From NCBI GenBank assembly GCA_902762325.1, contig CACWNV010000007.1:1-64000 (forward strand): DNA of 64,000 nt, in the 5' to 3' direction. The translations under genes and the position numbers were made by a program. Under the pieces are notes generated by a model. It ran no database searches. It worked only from the letters and a program-made list of their open reading frames with translations, and had not been told where the DNA came from. Below, one piece after another: positions 61,101-64,000 of the stretch. Position 1 is the first letter of the stretch; every line of letters starts with the position of its first letter. Origin of the DNA: an uncultured Prevotellaceae bacterium. Its GTDB lineage: Bacteria > Bacteroidota > Bacteroidia > Bacteroidales > Bacteroidaceae.

Positions 61101-62995
61101 AGAAAGTTTTTCTGTTGGTATTTACCATATTGATGGTGAATACCCTCTTGCATGCAGCGACATGGAAAGAGAAGGATATCCAGGAGGCGGATACTTCTTT
61201 CCTCCTTCATCCTTCATTGGATGATGTTGTGGTCACCGGTACTCGCAATGCCGTGGATGTACGCTATTTGCCGATGACAGTAACGGTCATCGGACGTGAG
61301 AAGCTGACAGAGCAGTATCAGCCCTCAGTGTTGCCGACGGTGATGCAGCAGGTGGCCGGACTCTTTGTTACAAGTCGTTCGATGATGGGTTATGGCGTAT
61401 CGACGGGTGCTGCAGGAGGTATCAATCTCCGTGGAATAACAGGAGGAGCAGGACAACTGCTTGTACTGATTGATGGTCATCCGCAGTATAACGGCATCTA
61501 TGGACACCCTATCTCGGACAGTTATCAGACGATGATGGCCGACCGTGTGGAAGTGCTGCGCGGTCCTGCTTCGGTGCTTTACGGAAGCAATGCCATGGGA
61601 GGTGTATTGAATATTGTGACGCGCTCCATGCACCATGACGGTATAAGGACGAGTATCAATCTGGGTGCAGGCAGCTATGGAACGGTTCAGACGGAGGCAT
61701 CAAATCAGATTCGTAGCGGTAAGTTCTCGTCTACAGTCTCTGCACAATACAATCGCACGGACAACCACCGTCCCCGTATGGGATTCGAACAGTATGGCGG
61801 CTATCTGAAGCTGGGTTACGATTTCACGGATCATTGGAATGCCTACATCGATGCTGATGTCACACATTTCAACAGCAGCTATCCGGGAGCGGTCACCAAT
61901 CCGCTCTATGATGCCGACCAGTGGATTACGCGTGGTGTCGTCTCTGCTGCATTGGAGAATCATTTTAACCGCACGAACGGTAGTCTGAGTGTCTATTCAA
62001 ATTTCGGCCGTCATAAGATTGACGATGGAACGGCCAATCCTCAGCAGCCCACAGCACGCTTTTTCCGTTCTAAGGATGCCCTGACAGGCGTCTCATGGTA
62101 TCAGACAGCCCAGTTGTTTACCGGGAACCAGTTGACTGCAGGTGTCGACTATCAGCACATCTATGGCAATGCCTACTACACAGACAAGAAGACCGGCGCA
62201 GTGTTGGACACGCCCAACAAGCAGAGCGGAAAGTCGTACCGTAATGAGATTGCAGGGTATGTGGATATCCGTCAGAACTTTCTTTCCTGGCTGACCGTCA
62301 ATGCCGGAGTGCGTGTTGACCATCATTCCGTTACCGGAACGGAGTTTATTCCACAGGCGGGCGTCGTTGTCCGTCCCTTCTCTACGGGAGAGATAAAGGC
62401 GATGGCAAGTAAGGGATTCCGTAATCCTACGATGCGCGAGATGTATCTTTATCCTCCCTCAAATGAAGAGCTGAAGCCTGAGCGCATGTGGAATTACGAA
62501 TTGTCGTGGCGGCATCGTCTGTCTACTTTCCGCTATGGTGTGAACCTCTATTATATAAAAGGTGACAACATGATTCAGACTGTCAACCGCAAGAACGTGA
62601 ATACAGGGGAGATAGAAAACTATGGAGCAGAGCTGGAGGCCGACTGGCAGATAGACAAGCACTGGTCGGTCAATACCAACCATTCGCTGCTCCACATGAA
62701 GAATCCCGTTATCGCCGCTCCCACCTACAAAGGATTCCTGGGTGCCGACTACCGCTATCAGCGATGGATGGTGAATGCCGGACTGCAATATATCAATGGT
62801 CTTTATACGGCAGTCGGTGATGCGGAACAGAAGGAGAACTTCTGCCTGTTGAATCTCTCCGTCAGCTACGGCCTGACAAAAGGAATCCGCCTGTGGGCAC
62901 GAGGCGAGAACTTGCTGGCACAAAGTTATGAAATCAATCTGGGGTACCCCATGCCTCGTGCTACATTCATGGGTGGAGTAAACATTAATTTCTGA
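61097..62995 (+). CDS. TonB-dependent outer-membrane receptor
   Basis: 632 residues, start GTG at 61097 overlapping the previous stop (GTGA). Signal peptide to ~residue 20. The plug domain (residues ~38-160) has DDVVVTGTRN (TonB box-like), INLRGITGGAGQLLVLIDGHPQYNGIYG and VEVLRGPASVLYGSNAMGGVLNIVT; a 22-strand barrel follows and ends in Phe. It is smaller than SusC-type glycan porters and has no SusD partner, so it looks like a siderophore, metal or cobalamin-type receptor. Confidence 0.94.
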   Translation: MKKVFLLVFTILMVNTLLHAATWKEKDIQEADTSFLLHPSLDDVVVTGTRNAVDVRYLPMTVTVIGREKLTEQYQPSVLPTVMQQVAGLFVTSRSMMGYGVSTGAAGGINLRGITGGAGQLLVLIDGHPQYNGIYGHPISDSYQTMMADRVEVLRGPASVLYGSNAMGGVLNIVTRSMHHDGIRTSINLGAGSYGTVQTEASNQIRSGKFSSTVSAQYNRTDNHRPRMGFEQYGGYLKLGYDFTDHWNAYIDADVTHFNSSYPGAVTNPLYDADQWITRGVVSAALENHFNRTNGSLSVYSNFGRHKIDDGTANPQQPTARFFRSKDALTGVSWYQTAQLFTGNQLTAGVDYQHIYGNAYYTDKKTGAVLDTPNKQSGKSYRNEIAGYVDIRQNFLSWLTVNAGVRVDHHSVTGTEFIPQAGVVVRPFSTGEIKAMASKGFRNPTMREMYLYPPSNEELKPERMWNYELSWRHRLSTFRYGVNLYYIKGDNMIQTVNRKNVNTGEIENYGAELEADWQIDKHWSVNTNHSLLHMKNPVIAAPTYKGFLGADYRYQRWMVNAGLQYINGLYTAVGDAEQKENFCLLNLSVSYGLTKGIRLWARGENLLAQSYEINLGYPMPRATFMGGVNINF

Positions 62996-63003
62996 TAAAC
63001 AAA

Positions 63004-64000
63004 ATGGAAAAGAAGATTTTAGTCATTAGCATGTTTTTCTGCTTGTCTTTGACAGCCTTTGCACAAAAGCGTATAGAACTCACAAGTAATGTTTCCTATC
63101 GTGAAGGTGCAAGCAAGTCGTGGGTACTCGACATTGCCAACCCGCTGGATGCTGACCAAGGCAGTCTGCGTCCAGCCATCGTCATCATCCACGGGGGAGG
63201 ATGGAGTGCCGGCTCGAAGACAGATCTCGTTTATCGTAATCTGCTTATCGACTATGCGCTGCAAGGATATGTGACGCTTTCTGTGGAATACAGGTTTAAT
63301 CAGGAAGCTCCGTTCCCTGCCTGTATCCAAGATGTGAAGTGTGCCATCAGATGGCTGAAAGCCCATGCAGAAGAATTGAGAGTTGACCCCGAGCGGATTG
63401 GTGTCTATGGACACTCTGCCGGGGCGCACTTAGCAATGATGCTTGCCTGTTCATATAAGAACAGGGAACTCGAAGGTGACGGTCCCTGGAAGGAGTATAG
63501 CAGTCAGGTCACTTGCGTGGCTGCCGGCTCGCCTCCCACACAGATTGGTCGTCCTGGCAACAGCTGGTCACAGCATCCGGAGTGGTGGCCCATCGGGTAC
63601 TTCACGTCAAGTGCCTCACCCATGCTGTTGCTACAGGGGTATGAAGATCCCATCGTGAAAGATTCTCTTACCGATGACTATGTGAAAAAGATGCTTAAAG
63701 CTGGTGGCAACGTACAATATATTAAGGTACATGGGAATCACGACGTTGCTTATTCAAGTGTGCTGGAAGTCACTCGTCCGGCGATGGATGCCTTCTTTGC
63801 CCGTCATCTGAAAAACAATAATCCTGCCGTTACCTTGAATCAGCTGAAGGTCATTGATGGCGGCGGTAGCGGTCCGTCCAAATCTGTTGCCGTAGAAGAA
63901 TTGTCCCTGCCGGGTTATGTGGTTTATCGTCCTGCAAATTTGGAGCAGTCGGTGGGTAGCGGACGAAAGCTCCCGGTACTGGTCTTCGCTAATGGTGGCT
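63004..64000 (+). CDS. Exported alpha/beta-hydrolase with a second hydrolase domain, 3' truncated
   Basis: Open to the window edge with 332 codons visible. Signal peptide to ~residue 20 (LTAFAQ). The first domain has IVIIHGGGWSAGSK (oxyanion hole), YGHSAGAHLAMMLA (nucleophile Ser near residue 140), QGYEDPIV (Asp) and VHGNHDVAY (His), a BD-FAE-like esterase. From ~residue 300 a second start of fold appears (LSLPGYVVYRPANLEQ...LPVLVFANGG), suggesting a tandem esterase. It follows the receptor gene by 8 bp. Probably deacylates glycans or xylan side groups. Confidence 0.88.
   Translation, partial: MEKKILVISMFFCLSLTAFAQKRIELTSNVSYREGASKSWVLDIANPLDADQGSLRPAIVIIHGGGWSAGSKTDLVYRNLLIDYALQGYVTLSVEYRFNQEAPFPACIQDVKCAIRWLKAHAEELRVDPERIGVYGHSAGAHLAMMLACSYKNRELEGDGPWKEYSSQVTCVAAGSPPTQIGRPGNSWSQHPEWWPIGYFTSSASPMLLLQGYEDPIVKDSLTDDYVKKMLKAGGNVQYIKVHGNHDVAYSSVLEVTRPAMDAFFARHLKNNNPAVTLNQLKVIDGGGSGPSKSVAVEELSLPGYVVYRPANLEQSVGSGRKLPVLVFANGG

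Overview
The window is a chromosomal segment of a Bacteroidales bacterium, most likely a Prevotella-type organism. The evidence is promoters of the Bacteroidetes form (a -7 box TAnnTTTG, sometimes with TTTG 19-20 bp upstream), a fused SecDF, a BamA followed by Skp/OmpH proteins, a BspA-type leucine-rich surface protein, KduI/KduD, a DUF6242 lipoprotein, DUF6089, DUF4271 and DUF3160 proteins, a Ser-type sulfatase and GH92. No rRNA, phage, insertion sequence or CRISPR array was seen.

Layout. 1-10.1 kb: end of pckA, a likely small RNA with a 9-codon ORF, a DUF6242 lipoprotein and DUF6089 barrel, then an envelope run uppS-bamA-three skp/ompH-murI. 10.2-13 kb (minus): LolE-like permease, rbfA, O-methyltransferase, aroQ. 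13-15.3 kb: repeat copy 1, a higBA-type toxin-antitoxin pair and xerD. 15.4-23.5 kb: M16 peptidase, metK, DUF4271, hemD-like, rnpA, yidD, tyrS and tRNA-Gln. 23.6-31 kb: kduI-kduD, hup, rhomboid protease, a membrane EEP-family protein, secDF. 31.1-36.2 kb: repeat copy 2, an ADP-ribosylglycohydrolase, tRNA-Arg, HAD-ribF-CPBP protease, and an ECF sigma factor with a putative anti-sigma. 36.2-42.5 kb (minus): argB, speA, aroK, topA, NUDIX. 42.5-49.1 kb (minus): sialate O-acetylesterase-like protein, CapA-like, DUF3160, a small secreted protein, a TlpA-like lipoprotein lacking its CxxC. 49.3-51.7 kb: pnp. 51.7-52.6 kb: non-coding accessory DNA with repeat copy 3 and a 278-bp inverted-repeat element. 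52.7-64 kb: BspA-like protein, then a glycan-directed run of sulfatase, GH92, DUF362 protein, TonB-dependent receptor and a tandem-domain esterase cut by the window edge.

Most of the window is ordinary core genome. The most unusual signal is a roughly 390-400 bp non-coding element present three times (13148-13536 plus, 31144-31533 minus, 51747-52147 plus). Each copy carries a 117-bp block of exactly the same architecture: five 15-nt cores (TTT...AAA, mostly able to form small hairpins) separated and flanked by six 7-nt linkers, giving a strict 22-bp period. Core positions 2 and 4 are identical in all copies while linkers vary among a small set of words. No function is known to me. Second is a compact 278-bp element with about 38-bp inverted ends that each contain their own mini-hairpin (52285-52562). 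Third is a set of three genes whose -7 box ends exactly 4 nt before the start codon, which predicts leaderless mRNAs.
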